A stretch of 64,000 nt of DNA from Caballeronia zhejiangensis (GCF_000698575.1 NZ_JFHD01000004.1:1-64000); one strand, 5' to 3'. Positions 21,675 to 30,891 are shown, counted from the first letter of the stretch. Program-made: numbers and translations. Notes: generated by a model from the sequence alone, not told the origin.

Positions 21675-22334
21675 TTACGTACGTGCGAGCGCGCCGAGCA
21701 CATCGCAGATGTCTTCGACGCGAGGAAGATCGGCGCTTCGCCAGCGCAACATCGCGTTGGCATCGAAGCAATAGACCTGGGTGGAATGGTCAGCGATGTC
21801 GCCGAGAGGCGCGTTGCTGCCCGAGAGCGCCACGCGCATCCGGTCGACATCGGCGAGTGCCGGCGTCGCTGCATTCCAGGCGGAACCCGCCTGAAAGCGC
21901 GCGAGCCACGCGCGCAATGCCGACGGCGAATCCGAAAGCGGATCGATCCCGACCGACAGCAATTGCACCGGACGACGCGCGCGGATTTGCGGTATCCGTT
22001 CCTGAACCGCGTTGAACAACGCGCCTTGCAAGGGACATATCGTGCCGCAGCCGGTATAGACGGTTTGCACTGCAGTCACGCGCTGATGCAGCAAGTCGCT
22101 GAGCAGACGCTTCTTGCCGGTCTGATCGACGAGCCATGTATCGTCGAGACGGACTGGCGGCGTGACGAGTCCGAGATCGCCATGCTGCGCGAAGGAGGGC
22201 GACGACACTGCACCCAGAGCGAGCGCGGCCATGTGGCGAAGCAGCGAGCGGCGAGCCGATGAGCGCGGGGGCGCCTGCATGCCGGATGTCATTCGGTCGG
22301 GCATCGTTTCGCGGATTTCCGAAATCGTCGTCAT
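21675..22334 (-). CDS. SCO1/SenC-family copper chaperone
   Basis: 219 residues with the start at 22334 (M-T-T-I-S). The N-terminal leader contains A-R-R-S-L-L-R before a hydrophobic stretch, possibly a Tat-type signal. The thioredoxin-fold domain has the copper-binding C96-G-T-I-C100 and the conserved H183 (D-H-S-T-Q-V). In the family these residues bind copper and deliver it to the CuA site of cytochrome oxidase. Here the gene lies upstream of a copper radical oxidase and 15 kb away from the oxidase operon in the window, so it more likely loads the galactose-oxidase-like enzyme. That assignment is inference from position. Confidence 0.88.
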   Translation of the reverse strand: MTTISEIRETMPDRMTSGMQAPPRSSARRSLLRHMAALALGAVSSPSFAQHGDLGLVTPPVRLDDTWLVDQTGKKRLLSDLLHQRVTAVQTVYTGCGTICPLQGALFNAVQERIPQIRARRPVQLLSVGIDPLSDSPSALRAWLARFQAGSAWNAATPALADVDRMRVALSGSNAPLGDIADHSTQVYCFDANAMLRWRSADLPRVEDICDVLGALART

Positions 22335-22939
22335 CGGCACGTTCCTGGTCCCGGCGAGGGCTCTCAAGGTGAGACTTGCATGTCGGACATCCGGACAGAC
22401 GGCCTTGCGATTTGCATGACCATTGGCCCAAAGATTAGCAGCCCAAATCGGCAAAAAAAGTTCGAGACGCGAAATAAGTAGGTAGATATGTGCACTCCCC
22501 CACATTCGTTTTTACAGCCCCGGCAACATGTCATCAACGACGCGCACGATTTCGAAAAGTGCAATGTAAAGCCTGCGCGATTGATTCACTCCGCGATTTG
22601 CGATAGCTTTCAGTCGGTAAAGAGCCTTCCCCGTTACGCCCGAACGTTCGGTGACAAGACTGCTCTGGTTCTCCGTCACCATTCCGCGAAGGCGCGCGAG
22701 TCGCGAGCAAAGCTGACGCGCTCTTTTGTAAGCCAGGTTCGTCGCTCGCCCTCCGTTTCCCGATGTTCAATAGCGGCCGAATTGCGTCCCTCGGGGCGCT
22801 CGACGGCTTCCTCGCTTCGCTGATGCGCTGGTTTGCGGGTACACGCTGCTATGGGGCATCACGATTGCTCTGTTGCAGCACCGATGTCGCCCGACACCGC
22901 GTTGTCCGTTCCGGCCCCTTCCGGAGAAGGAGAATGCAA
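22335..22939. promoter_or_regulatory. Divergent intergenic region, 605 bases
   Basis: This stretch separates the copper operon (leftward) from the PQQ-propeller lipoprotein (rightward). It is clearly richer in A/T than the flanks, particularly at 22430-22520 with an A7 run at 22455. The reading frames in it lack family features. It should hold the promoters of both operons. I could not identify a specific operator. Confidence 0.5.
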
Positions 22940-24604
22940 ATGAATGCGCGTTTTTCCGCTTATGCCGCCGCACTCGGCGCCGTGCTGATCGCGGCAATCA
23001 TCGCCGCGTGCAGTGGCGGCGACTCCGGCGGCGATGCGACATCGGCCGCGGCGAGCCGGGCCGCGTCGAGCGTGGCGAAGGCAACGTCGCCCAGCAACGC
23101 GATGGACGTCGTCACCTGGCACAACGACATCGCCCGCACCGGACAGCAACTCGCCGAAACGACCCTCACGCTCGCGAACGTCAACCAGAACACGTTCGGC
23201 AAGGTGGCTTTCTATTCCGTCGATGGCGCCGTCGACGCGCAGCCGCTCTTTCTCGCGAACGTTCCGATCGGGGGCGCCACGCACAACGTCGTGTACGTCG
23301 CGACCGAGAACGGAAGCGTCTACGCGTTCGATGCCGACAGCGGCGCGACGCTTTGGAGAGTCTCGACGCTCGGCAGCGGCGAGAATCCGAGCGACGATCA
23401 CAAGTGCCACCAGATCACGCCGACGATCGGTGTGACGGCGACGCCCGTCATCGATCGCGGGCGCGGACCGAACGGCGCGATGTATGTCGTCGGCATGTCG
23501 AAGGACGCGTCGGGCGGCTATCACCAGCGCATCCACGCGCTCGATATCACGACGGGCGCCGAGCTCTTCAACGGTCCGACCGAAATCCGCGCGACCTATC
23601 CGGGCAACGGCGCGGGCAGCCAGAACGGCACGCTGACGTTCGATCCGGGTCAGTACGCCGAGCGCGCGGCGTTGCTGCAGTTGAACGGCGTCATCTATAC
23701 CGCGTGGACATCGCATTGCGATTTCATGCCGTACACCGGCTGGGTGATCGGCTACGACGCCAACACGCTGCAGCAGGCGAGCGTGCTGAACGTCACGCCG
23801 AACGGCCAGATGGGCTCGATCTGGATGAGCGGCGCGGGCCCTGCGTCGGACGGCGAATCGATCTATTTCCTCGATGCCAACGGCACCTTCGATCCGACGC
23901 AGAACGAGCACGAGATGCCGATCAACGGCAACTTCGGCAACGGCTTCCTGCGGCTGAACCTCGGGCCGTTGAGAGTGCAGGACTACTTCCAGCCGTCGAA
24001 CACGGTGCAGCAATCGAACGAGGACGAAGACCTCGGTTCCGGCGGCGCGATGGTCTTGCCCGATTTCACCGATGCGAACGGCAAGGTCTGGCGTCTCGCG
24101 GTCGGCGCGGGCAAGAACTCGACGATCTATGTCGTCAACCGCTGGTCGATGGGCAAGTTCGATTCGAACGCGGATCACATCTATCAGGAGCTCGTCGGCC
24201 AGATACGCGGACCGATGTTCGGCGCGCCCGCGTACTTCAACGGCAGGGTCTATTTCGGCTCGGTCGGCGACAACATCAAGGCGTTCACGGTAACGAACGC
24301 CGCGCTGTCGCGCACGCCGTCGAGTCAGACGCTGAACTCGTTCGGCTTCCCGGGCGCGACGCCGAGCATTTCGGCGAACGGCACGTCGAACGCGATTCTG
24401 TGGGCGGCGGAGAACGGGTCGATCGGCGTGCTGCGCGCCTACGACGCGACCAATCTCAATCATCAGCTCTACAGCAGCGTCGATGCGGGCGCGCGCGACC
24501 AGTTCGGTGCGGGCAACAAGTTCATCACGCCGATGATCGCGAACGGCAAGGTGTATGTGGGCGCGAAGAATGGCGTCGCCGTGTTCGGATTGCGGTCGCA
24601 ATAG
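22940..24604 (+). CDS. PQQ-type beta-propeller lipoprotein
   Basis: 554 residues. I choose ATG 22940 because GGAG ends 7 bases before it; ATG 22934 is too close to that site. The signal peptide ends in the lipobox I-A-A-C followed by G-G-D-S, then a flexible Ala/Ser linker. The rest is a propeller with repeated blades of the form V-Y-A-F-D-A-D-S-G-A-T-L-W and I-H-A-L-D-I-T-T-G-A-E-L-F, as in PQQ-dependent dehydrogenases and BamB. The dehydrogenase catalytic residues and the vicinal disulfide are not obvious, so I regard it as a scaffold or binding protein. It starts a rightward operon with the membrane protein 12 bases downstream, divergent from the copper operon. Confidence 0.82.
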   Translation: MNARFSAYAAALGAVLIAAIIAACSGGDSGGDATSAAASRAASSVAKATSPSNAMDVVTWHNDIARTGQQLAETTLTLANVNQNTFGKVAFYSVDGAVDAQPLFLANVPIGGATHNVVYVATENGSVYAFDADSGATLWRVSTLGSGENPSDDHKCHQITPTIGVTATPVIDRGRGPNGAMYVVGMSKDASGGYHQRIHALDITTGAELFNGPTEIRATYPGNGAGSQNGTLTFDPGQYAERAALLQLNGVIYTAWTSHCDFMPYTGWVIGYDANTLQQASVLNVTPNGQMGSIWMSGAGPASDGESIYFLDANGTFDPTQNEHEMPINGNFGNGFLRLNLGPLRVQDYFQPSNTVQQSNEDEDLGSGGAMVLPDFTDANGKVWRLAVGAGKNSTIYVVNRWSMGKFDSNADHIYQELVGQIRGPMFGAPAYFNGRVYFGSVGDNIKAFTVTNAALSRTPSSQTLNSFGFPGATPSISANGTSNAILWAAENGSIGVLRAYDATNLNHQLYSSVDAGARDQFGAGNKFITPMIANGKVYVGAKNGVAVFGLRSQ

Positions 24605-24616
24605 CGCTGTCTGCCT

Positions 24617-26290
24617 ATGACCGAACACGTCACGCACAGGATCGAGGCGAAGGAGAAAGCCACCGGGTTGCTCTTCGCAGTGGCGTACGCGGTACTTTCG
24701 TTGACGGCGATCGCGCTGGCCGGCCCATACGGATGGGACGACGGCGCCATCACCGTCGCGTATGCACAGACGCTCGGGCGGCACGGATTGTTTGCGTTGA
24801 CCCCGGTGTCGCCGTTGGGCGAAGGTACGTCGACGCTGCTCATGACGGCGATGCTCGCGATCGGGCATTGGCTGTTCCATCCGGGCTTTCTCGAAGCGAT
24901 CAGGGCGGCGCAACTGCTTTCGTTCATCGCGCTCAGCGCTACGCTGGTGCTGATGTGGCGCGCGCTTCAACCGTCATTGCCGAGCCCGACGCATCGGCTC
25001 ATCGTCGTGTCCTTGCTCGGGCTGCTTCCGATGTGTCAGGCCGAGATCGTCAACGGCATGGAGATGACGGTCTTCGCGTTGCTGCTGCTCGCGTTCGTGC
25101 TCTACTGGCGCGCGCAATCGACGCTCGCGTATGCACTCGTGCCGCTTCTGATGCTGACTCGCTTCGAAGCGGTGTTCTATCTGGGTTTCGCGCTGGGCTG
25201 GATGGTCGTGTTTTGCCCGCAGGAACGCTCGCGCGCGTTTCGAATGTGCGTGTGCCTGATGCTTTGTTTTCTGCTGATGACGCTCTGGCGATATTGGGTC
25301 TTCGGCGTATTGTTGCCGAACACCATTCTGGCCAAGCTTCACGCGCCATACAGCAAGAAGGGCTGGGACGGCTTACTGGAGAAGCTGCGCGGCCTCAAGG
25401 ATTTTCTCTTCGTGAACGCCGCGCTGCTGGCTGGCATCGTCCTGAGCTGGAAGGGCGGTCAGGCGCGCCGTCTCGATCCGATGCCGCTGCTTCTGATAGC
25501 GGCCTTTGGCGTGTTCGCACTAATATCGGGAAGAAACTGGGGCTATACCGGCCGGATGTTCGTGGCGGTGCTGCCGATCCTCGTGCTATCGCTCGCGGAA
25601 CGTTTCGCGAACATGCGTCGGCCGCGCGTGTTGCGCTGGCTCTTGCTGTGCCTTGCCGGGACCTTCGTGTTCAACGCCAAGGTGCTGCGCGAAAACGTCG
25701 ACACGATGATCGTCGGCGCGGCGATGCGCGGCGCGCTGCCGGCTTCGATGGATGCAATGGGAAGCGCGGTTCGCAAGAGGGTGTGGAATCAATCGCCCGG
25801 CGACTGGCGAGGCGTAACGCCACAGAACTTCGCGATGACCGGCGCGTCGGTCGATCGCTTGCGCGAGCATCTCGGGCAGCCGACGCTCAAGTTCCTGACG
25901 CCGGACGTCGGCGGCACGGCATTGTGCTGCGAACGCCTGAACATCCTGGATCTGGGGCTGCTGACGAATCCATCGCTGACGCGTCAGGGGTATGCGAAGC
26001 TGGGCGACTACATAAGCACGGAACGTCCCGAAGTCATCGAAACGCATGGCGTATGGAGCGGGGACAGCGACATCTACTCGCTTGCCGCGTTCAAGGCGGA
26101 TTACAGGCCCGCCATATACGACGGGTCGCTGTTCTGGCTGCGTGACGACGTTCTTCAACGTCTGATCGCGCGCGGCATGTCCGCCGATCTCGTCTCGCCT
26201 CGCGCGCTGCCGGATACGCGCTATCTGGGCGACGAGTGGGACGTTGAAAATCTGATGCGCTTTCCCGCCGTGACGGTGCTCGGTCGATGA
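24617..26290 (+). CDS. Polytopic membrane protein, probable GT-C-fold glycosyltransferase
   Basis: 557 residues with about ten membrane helices in the first 370 residues, then a soluble periplasmic tail. The first periplasmic loop carries W-D-D-G-A-I near residue 37, in the place where GT-C glycosyltransferases keep an acidic catalytic motif; F-E-A (in T-R-F-E-A-V) occurs near residue 180. Such enzymes move sugars from polyprenyl-phosphate donors to acceptors at the periplasmic face. The family is not certain; related bacterial proteins are mostly annotated as hypothetical. Downstream of the propeller lipoprotein in the same operon, it may take part in modifying a surface glycan or the lipoprotein. 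Confidence 0.65.
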   Translation: MTEHVTHRIEAKEKATGLLFAVAYAVLSLTAIALAGPYGWDDGAITVAYAQTLGRHGLFALTPVSPLGEGTSTLLMTAMLAIGHWLFHPGFLEAIRAAQLLSFIALSATLVLMWRALQPSLPSPTHRLIVVSLLGLLPMCQAEIVNGMEMTVFALLLLAFVLYWRAQSTLAYALVPLLMLTRFEAVFYLGFALGWMVVFCPQERSRAFRMCVCLMLCFLLMTLWRYWVFGVLLPNTILAKLHAPYSKKGWDGLLEKLRGLKDFLFVNAALLAGIVLSWKGGQARRLDPMPLLLIAAFGVFALISGRNWGYTGRMFVAVLPILVLSLAERFANMRRPRVLRWLLLCLAGTFVFNAKVLRENVDTMIVGAAMRGALPASMDAMGSAVRKRVWNQSPGDWRGVTPQNFAMTGASVDRLREHLGQPTLKFLTPDVGGTALCCERLNILDLGLLTNPSLTRQGYAKLGDYISTERPEVIETHGVWSGDSDIYSLAAFKADYRPAIYDGSLFWLRDDVLQRLIARGMSADLVSPRALPDTRYLGDEWDVENLMRFPAVTVLGR

Positions 26291-26391
26291 ACGATTCACA
26301 CGCGCCGATGCGACCTGCGGTAAGGAAACGAAAGGCATCGCATTGAATCAATGAGCGCGCCATCGCTCTCATTGGTTTTATGGAGATGCCT

Positions 26392-26763
26392 ATGAACAGA
26401 CTTGCGATTGCTTCCCTTCTTTGTGTCATCACCTTTGGACAGACGGCCGCGTTCGCTCAACCGGCCGGACCGGATGCAGGCCCGGATCATCGACAACAGG
26501 AAGGGCCCGGCAAGCCGCGAAACGCCGGACCCGAAGCACGCGGACACGACGATGCGCGCCGTCCGGTGCCGCATCAGGACTGGCATTCGGGCGACCGTCT
26601 GCCGGATTCGTATCGTGGATCGCGTTACGTCGTGAAGGACTGGCGCGCGCATGACCTGCACGCTCCGCCCTCGGGTTATCAGTGGGTGCAGGTGAACGGC
26701 GACTTCGTGTTGGCGGCGATCGCCACGGGCGTCATTTCGAGCATCATCGTGTCGTCGCATTGA
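26392..26763 (+). CDS. RcnB-like small periplasmic protein
   Basis: 123 residues, starting at ATG 26392 with GGAG 6 bases upstream. A signal peptide ends near A-F-A-Q. The middle is rich in Pro, Gly, His and Asp. The C-terminal half (W-H-x-G-D-x-L-P, Y-V-V-x-D-W, L-x-x-P-P-x-G-Y-x-W-V) is the pattern of the RcnB/YohN family. E. coli RcnB is a periplasmic protein that adjusts nickel and cobalt homeostasis. A final hydrophobic segment (V-L-A-A-I-A-T-G-V-I-S-S-I-I) is typical of the Burkholderia members. No metal transporter is adjacent. Confidence 0.82.
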   Translation: MNRLAIASLLCVITFGQTAAFAQPAGPDAGPDHRQQEGPGKPRNAGPEARGHDDARRPVPHQDWHSGDRLPDSYRGSRYVVKDWRAHDLHAPPSGYQWVQVNGDFVLAAIATGVISSIIVSSH

Positions 26764-26764
26764 C

Positions 26765-26828
26765 CGACAAGGCGGCTCGAATCAGCCGTGCAAGGCCAGT
26801 CCCTTTACCGCCTTGTCGACGGCCTTTT
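26765..26828. repeat. 11-base perfect inverted repeat between convergent genes
   Basis: CGACAAGGCGG at 26765-26775 is repeated inverted at 26818-26828, separated by 42 bases. The left arm follows the RcnB-like stop; the right arm is inside the last codons of the convergent DUF2000 gene. A smaller stem (26773-26777 with 26784-26788) is nested. It may act as a terminator for the rightward transcript, although no T-tract follows. Confidence 0.4.
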
Positions 26829-27189
26829 TGGCGCCGTGCAGCGCGAGGCCGACGAGATCGAGATTCGCCGCGTCCTCGGCACGAAATGCCTCGCGATTCG
26901 CGGCATCGTGCCCGGTGGAAAACATCGCGTGAACATACGGCACGATTCTGAGTTCGCGCGTGATCGCCTGTCGATGCGCGGCTTGCAGGCCGGACAGATC
27001 GGCGGCGAACACGAGCATCGGCTGGCCCAGCATGCGGCCGTAGCGATGTCCGGCGGCGTCCTCGTAAGGCTCGCCGAGCGCTTCGGGCACCGCGGCCGCG
27101 ACGCCGGTCGCGAGAAAGGCGACGACATTGAGCTTTTGCCAGACGGGCAGATCATCGCGCACGATGAGCGCCACTTTGGTGTCGAACAT
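26782..27189 (-). CDS. DUF2000 family protein
   Basis: 135 residues, starting at ATG 27189 with a strong AGGAGG site 6 bases upstream. The sequence begins F-D-T-K-V-A-L-I-V-R-D-D-L and continues with W-Q-K-L-N-V-V-A-F-L, then G-x-x-Y-x-D-A-x-G-x-x-Y, the pattern of DUF2000, a small alpha/beta family related to peptidyl-tRNA hydrolase 2-like folds with no proven function. It lies 44 bases downstream of an AraC-type regulator on the same strand, an arrangement I recall as common for this family. Confidence 0.85.
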   Translation of the reverse strand: MFDTKVALIVRDDLPVWQKLNVVAFLATGVAAAVPEALGEPYEDAAGHRYGRMLGQPMLVFAADLSGLQAAHRQAITRELRIVPYVHAMFSTGHDAANREAFRAEDAANLDLVGLALHGAKKAVDKAVKGLALHG

Positions 27190-27233
27190 GAAGGTTCCTC
27201 CTTGGAACATTCATGTTGCGCGATTCGCGGCGT

Positions 27234-28091
27234 TCAGTCTGGAACGTTTGTGCACATCCGCCGATACGCGGCCGGTGTCATCCGGTACGCGCGATGAAAC
27301 CAGCGGCCGAGGTGGCTCTGATCCGAGAATCCGACGATCGCGGCAACCTGCGCGGGCCGATGACCGGCCGCCAGCAAGCGACGCGCGGCGCGCAGGCGCA
27401 AGCGCACCAGATACGCGTGCGGCGACGTGCCGAACGCCCGCTTGAAGAGGCGCGTCAGGCGGAACCGGTCGATGCCCGCAACGGTCGCGAGCTCATCGAG
27501 TCCGATGTTGCCGTCCATCTGTTCATGCAGGAGATCGCGCGCGCGAAGGGCGGCGAGCGGCGCGGTGACGCCGCCGATCGACGGCGCGTCGCGCAACTGG
27601 CCGCTGAGTTGCGTCAGCAGGCGATCGAACGCCTGATCGCGCGCGAGCCTGCCTTCGTCGTGATAGATGGCGTGGAACGCCGTGCGGATGACGTCGACGA
27701 GCCGGCGATCGTCGACGAGCGTTCGACTGAAAGCCGCCTCGACGCTGCGCAGGCCCGGAAGATTCAGTTCGTGCGCCGCGCGTTCGACCCATGCTTGCGG
27801 CAGGTACAGCATCGCGTAGGTGAAGCCGCCGGCTTCCGGCGCATGACCGTCGTGCAGCGCGCCGGGTTCGATCAATATCGCGCGGCCCGGCACGCTCGTA
27901 TGCAAAGACCGATGACACTGAAAGCGCTGCACGCCTTGTTCCGTGTAGCCGATCAGCATGTCGTCGTGATCGTGCGGATCGTAGGCGTGACCGCTGAAAT
28001 GCGCGCGCAGCCCTTCGATACCCGTCTCCGGATCGCGCCGCGCGGCGAGCCAGTGATCGGCGTGCTCGTTGAATACGGTTGCGGTTGTCAT
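27234..28091 (-). CDS. AraC-family transcriptional regulator
   Basis: 285 residues with start at 28091 (M-T-T-A-T-V-F). The N-terminal cupin sensor half contains the H-x-H-D segment (D-P-H-D-H-D-D). The C-terminal 100 residues form two helix-turn-helix units (L-A-T-V-A-G-I-D-R-F-R-L-T-R-L-F and V-A-A-I-V-G-F-S-D-Q-S-H-L), ending with R-M-T-P-A-A-Y-R as expected. It is divergent from the DHA2 exporter with 97 bases between starts and is followed by the DUF2000 gene. Control of both neighbours is the natural inference. Confidence 0.92.
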   Translation of the reverse strand: MTTATVFNEHADHWLAARRDPETGIEGLRAHFSGHAYDPHDHDDMLIGYTEQGVQRFQCHRSLHTSVPGRAILIEPGALHDGHAPEAGGFTYAMLYLPQAWVERAAHELNLPGLRSVEAAFSRTLVDDRRLVDVIRTAFHAIYHDEGRLARDQAFDRLLTQLSGQLRDAPSIGGVTAPLAALRARDLLHEQMDGNIGLDELATVAGIDRFRLTRLFKRAFGTSPHAYLVRLRLRAARRLLAAGHRPAQVAAIVGFSDQSHLGRWFHRAYRMTPAAYRRMCTNVPD

Positions 28092-28188
28092 CGCTCGCTC
28101 CGGCCTGCTTAACCAAGGAATGTTATCCGAAAGGGCACGCATCCTGCTGCGCGCGTAGTGCGTTCTTCCATCCAATTTTCGCTACACG

Positions 28189-29697
28189 ATGTCCACAGAA
28201 ACAATCGACGTTGCCGTTTCACCGATCCCGTTAAACCAGCGCCGGCGCGTGTTCGCGGGCCTCATTCTCGCGATGATCCTCGCGGCGCTCGACCAGAGCA
28301 TCGTGGCGACCGCGCTGCCGGTCATCGCGGGCGAACTCGGCGGCCTGAACCATCTTACGTGGGTCGTCACCGCGTTCATGCTGACGTCGACGGTCAGCGC
28401 GCCGCTCTACGGCAAGCTCTCCGACATGTACGGACGCAAGCCGTTCTTCGCGCTCAGCATCGGCATTTTTCTCGTGGCTTCGGCGCTGTGCGGCGCGGCG
28501 CGATCGATGAACGCGCTCATTCTGTTTCGCGCGCTGCAAGGATTCGGCGCCGGCGGGCTGATGACGATGTCGCAGACGCTCGTCGGCAGCATCGTGCCGA
28601 TGCGCGAGCGCGGGCGCTATCAGGGCCTCTTCACCGGCGCGTTCGCGGTGAGCAGCGTCGCGGGGCCGTTGCTGGGCGGCTTCATCACGAGTCACGCGTC
28701 ATGGCGATGGGTGTTCTACATCAATCCGCCGATCGGCGCGCTGTCGCTCGCGCTCGTGATGATGTCGCTGCCGAAGGTCGAGCGCGGCGGCGAGCACGCC
28801 GTCGATTACGCGGGCGCGGTGCTGGTCTGCATCGGGACATCGGCGCTGTTGCTGGTGTTCAATTCGGCGTCCGCGTCGTTCATGTCGGGCATGCGCTTGC
28901 CGTTGTCGTGCGTGCTTGCGCTCGCGTGCTTCGTCGCCCTGTTCTTCGTCGAGCGGCGCGCGCGGGAACCGATCATCGATCTGAAGCTCTTCGGCAACGT
29001 GCCTTACGCGACCTGCGTGGCGGCTTCCGGCATCATGGCCTTCGCGATGATGGGCTCGCTCGTCTTCATGCCGCTCTATTTCCAGCTCGTATTGGGCGAG
29101 ACGCCCGAGCAGTCCGGCGCGATGATGCTGCCGCAAGTCGCGATGATGCTCGTCACGTCCGTGACCGGCGGACGCTTTTCCGTCGGCAGCATGCGGCGTA
29201 TCGCGACGCTCCTGTCGATCGGCGTCTTTCTCGAATGTCTCGGTCTCGCCTCGCTCGCCTTGCTTGCGCATATCGGCGCGAGCGTGCCGCTCTTTCTCTG
29301 CGCGATGGCGGTGCTCGGCGCGGGCATGGGCATCGGCATGCCGAACGCGACGGTCATCGTGCAGAACTCGGTGCCCGAGCGCGTGCTCGGCGCCGCCACC
29401 GCGACGATGGGATTCGTGCGCTCGCTGGGAGCGTCGCTGGGCGTGGCGTTGTCCGGCGGCATCATGACCTTCGTGCTCAAGCGCGAGATGAGCGGGCTGC
29501 CTGCGTCCCTCGATACGCAGGCGCTGCTGGATCACGGTATCGCCGCGATCGCGCAGATGAGCGCGGCGCAGCAGGCGCAGATCGTCGCGGTCTATCGCGG
29601 CGCGATCGGTGCGAGCCTGATCGCGGGCGGCATCGTCATGTTCATCGGCTTCCTGCTGGTGCTGAATCTCACGCGGCGCGCCCTGCCGCAACGCTAG
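28189..29697 (+). CDS. DHA2-family MFS drug exporter (EmrB/QacA type)
   Basis: 502 residues and fourteen predicted membrane helices. The first helix has the DHA2 signature A-A-L-D-Q-S-I-V-A-T-A-L-P, and motif A follows as G-K-L-S-D-M-Y-G-R-K-P. Motif C-like G-P-L-L-G-G occurs in helix 5. These are proton-driven exporters of hydrophobic drugs or dyes. The divergent AraC regulator suggests induction by a small molecule. No EmrA-type adaptor is next to it, so it probably acts alone in the inner membrane. Confidence 0.93.
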   Translation: MSTETIDVAVSPIPLNQRRRVFAGLILAMILAALDQSIVATALPVIAGELGGLNHLTWVVTAFMLTSTVSAPLYGKLSDMYGRKPFFALSIGIFLVASALCGAARSMNALILFRALQGFGAGGLMTMSQTLVGSIVPMRERGRYQGLFTGAFAVSSVAGPLLGGFITSHASWRWVFYINPPIGALSLALVMMSLPKVERGGEHAVDYAGAVLVCIGTSALLLVFNSASASFMSGMRLPLSCVLALACFVALFFVERRAREPIIDLKLFGNVPYATCVAASGIMAFAMMGSLVFMPLYFQLVLGETPEQSGAMMLPQVAMMLVTSVTGGRFSVGSMRRIATLLSIGVFLECLGLASLALLAHIGASVPLFLCAMAVLGAGMGIGMPNATVIVQNSVPERVLGAATATMGFVRSLGASLGVALSGGIMTFVLKREMSGLPASLDTQALLDHGIAAIAQMSAAQQAQIVAVYRGAIGASLIAGGIVMFIGFLLVLNLTRRALPQR

Positions 29698-29706
29698 CCG
29701 CGCGCG

Positions 29707-30891
29707 TTACAGAATGCTGTTCAGCGCCTTCGCGAATCGGGCCTCCGTGCCTTCGATGTCGTGAAGCTTGTCCAGCCCGAACAAGCCGATGCGGAAGGTC
29801 TTGAAATCTGCCGGCTCGTCGCATTGAAGCGGAACGCCCGCCGCGATCTGCACGCCGGCATCGGCGAATTTCTTGCCGGTGCGGATGCCGTCATCGTCCG
29901 TGTAGCAGACCACGACGCCCGGCGCTTCGAAACCTTCGGCCGCCACGCTCTTGAAGCCCTTGTCGGCCAAGAGCGAGCGGATGCGCTTGCCCAGCTCGAA
30001 TTGCTCCGCTTGCACTTTGTCGAAGCCGTACGCCTCGGTTTCCTTCATGACATCGCGCAGTGTCGTGAGACTGTCCGTGGGCATCGTGGCGTGATACGCG
30101 AAGCCGTTGTTCTCGTAGGCTTCCATGATTTGCAGCCATTTGCGAAGGTCGCAGGCGAAGCTCGTGCTCGTCGTCGCGTCGATTCTTTCGCGGGCGAGCG
30201 GGCTCAACATGACGAGTCCACAACACGGCGACGCGCTCCATCCCTTTTGCGGCGCGCTGATGAGCACATCGACGCCGCTCGCTTCCATGTCGACCCAGAC
30301 GGTGCCCGAGGCGATGCAGTCCAGCACGAACATGCCGCCCACGGCGTGAGCCGCATCGGCCACGGCGCGCAGATACGAATCGGGCAGGATGATTCCGGCT
30401 GCGGTTTCGACGTGCGGCGCGAAGACGAGATCGGGCTTGTTCTGCTTGATCGCGGCGACGACTTCTTCGATCGGCGGCGGCGCAAATGCGGCCTGCCTGC
30501 CTTGCGCGACCGGGCGCGCCTTCAGCACGGTCGATTCGGACGGAATGCCGCCCATGTCGAAAATCTGCGACCAGCGGTAGCTGAACCAGCCATTGCGGAT
30601 GACGAGGCACTTCTTGTTCGTCGCGAACTGCCGGGCGACCGCTTCCATGCCGAACGTCCCGCTGCCGGGAACGACCGCGACGGCCTTGGCGTTGTAGACC
30701 TTCTTCAGGGTGTTGGAGATGTCGCGCATGACGCCCTGAAAGCGCTGCGACATATGGTTGATCGATCGGTCGGTGAAGACGACCGAGTATTCGAGAAGTC
30801 CATCTCGATCGACGTCAGGGAGTAACGCGGGCACGCTGGCCTCCTGTAGCGGACGATTCGACGAATCGGAATTAGATTCTAACGTCGCCAT
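29707..30891 (-). CDS. Class V PLP-dependent aminotransferase
   Basis: 394 residues. The fold-type I landmarks are visible: G-S-G-T-F-G near 75 (phosphate/cofactor loop), D-C-I-A-S near 200 (the Asp that pairs with the pyridine nitrogen), and S-A-P-Q-K-G-W near 225 with the Schiff-base lysine. The arrangement is that of alanine/serine-glyoxylate and 2-aminoethylphosphonate transaminases. The exact amino donor cannot be read from the sequence. It is convergent with the exporter (9 bases between stops), and no phosphonate or glycine-pathway gene is adjacent. Confidence 0.88.
   Translation of the reverse strand: MATLESNSDSSNRPLQEASVPALLPDVDRDGLLEYSVVFTDRSINHMSQRFQGVMRDISNTLKKVYNAKAVAVVPGSGTFGMEAVARQFATNKKCLVIRNGWFSYRWSQIFDMGGIPSESTVLKARPVAQGRQAAFAPPPIEEVVAAIKQNKPDLVFAPHVETAAGIILPDSYLRAVADAAHAVGGMFVLDCIASGTVWVDMEASGVDVLISAPQKGWSASPCCGLVMLSPLARERIDATTSTSFACDLRKWLQIMEAYENNGFAYHATMPTDSLTTLRDVMKETEAYGFDKVQAEQFELGKRIRSLLADKGFKSVAAEGFEAPGVVVCYTDDDGIRTGKKFADAGVQIAAGVPLQCDEPADFKTFRIGLFGLDKLHDIEGTEARFAKALNSIL

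Noticed and set aside
21675..22334. The SCO protein as part of the caa3 oxidase assembly set.
   Set aside because: It is 15 kb from the oxidase operon and in an operon with a copper radical oxidase; the role is still not proven.
22488..22823. A 111-codon plus-strand frame in the long intergenic region.
   Set aside because: No family features, poor codon pattern and AT-richer sequence; more likely promoter DNA.
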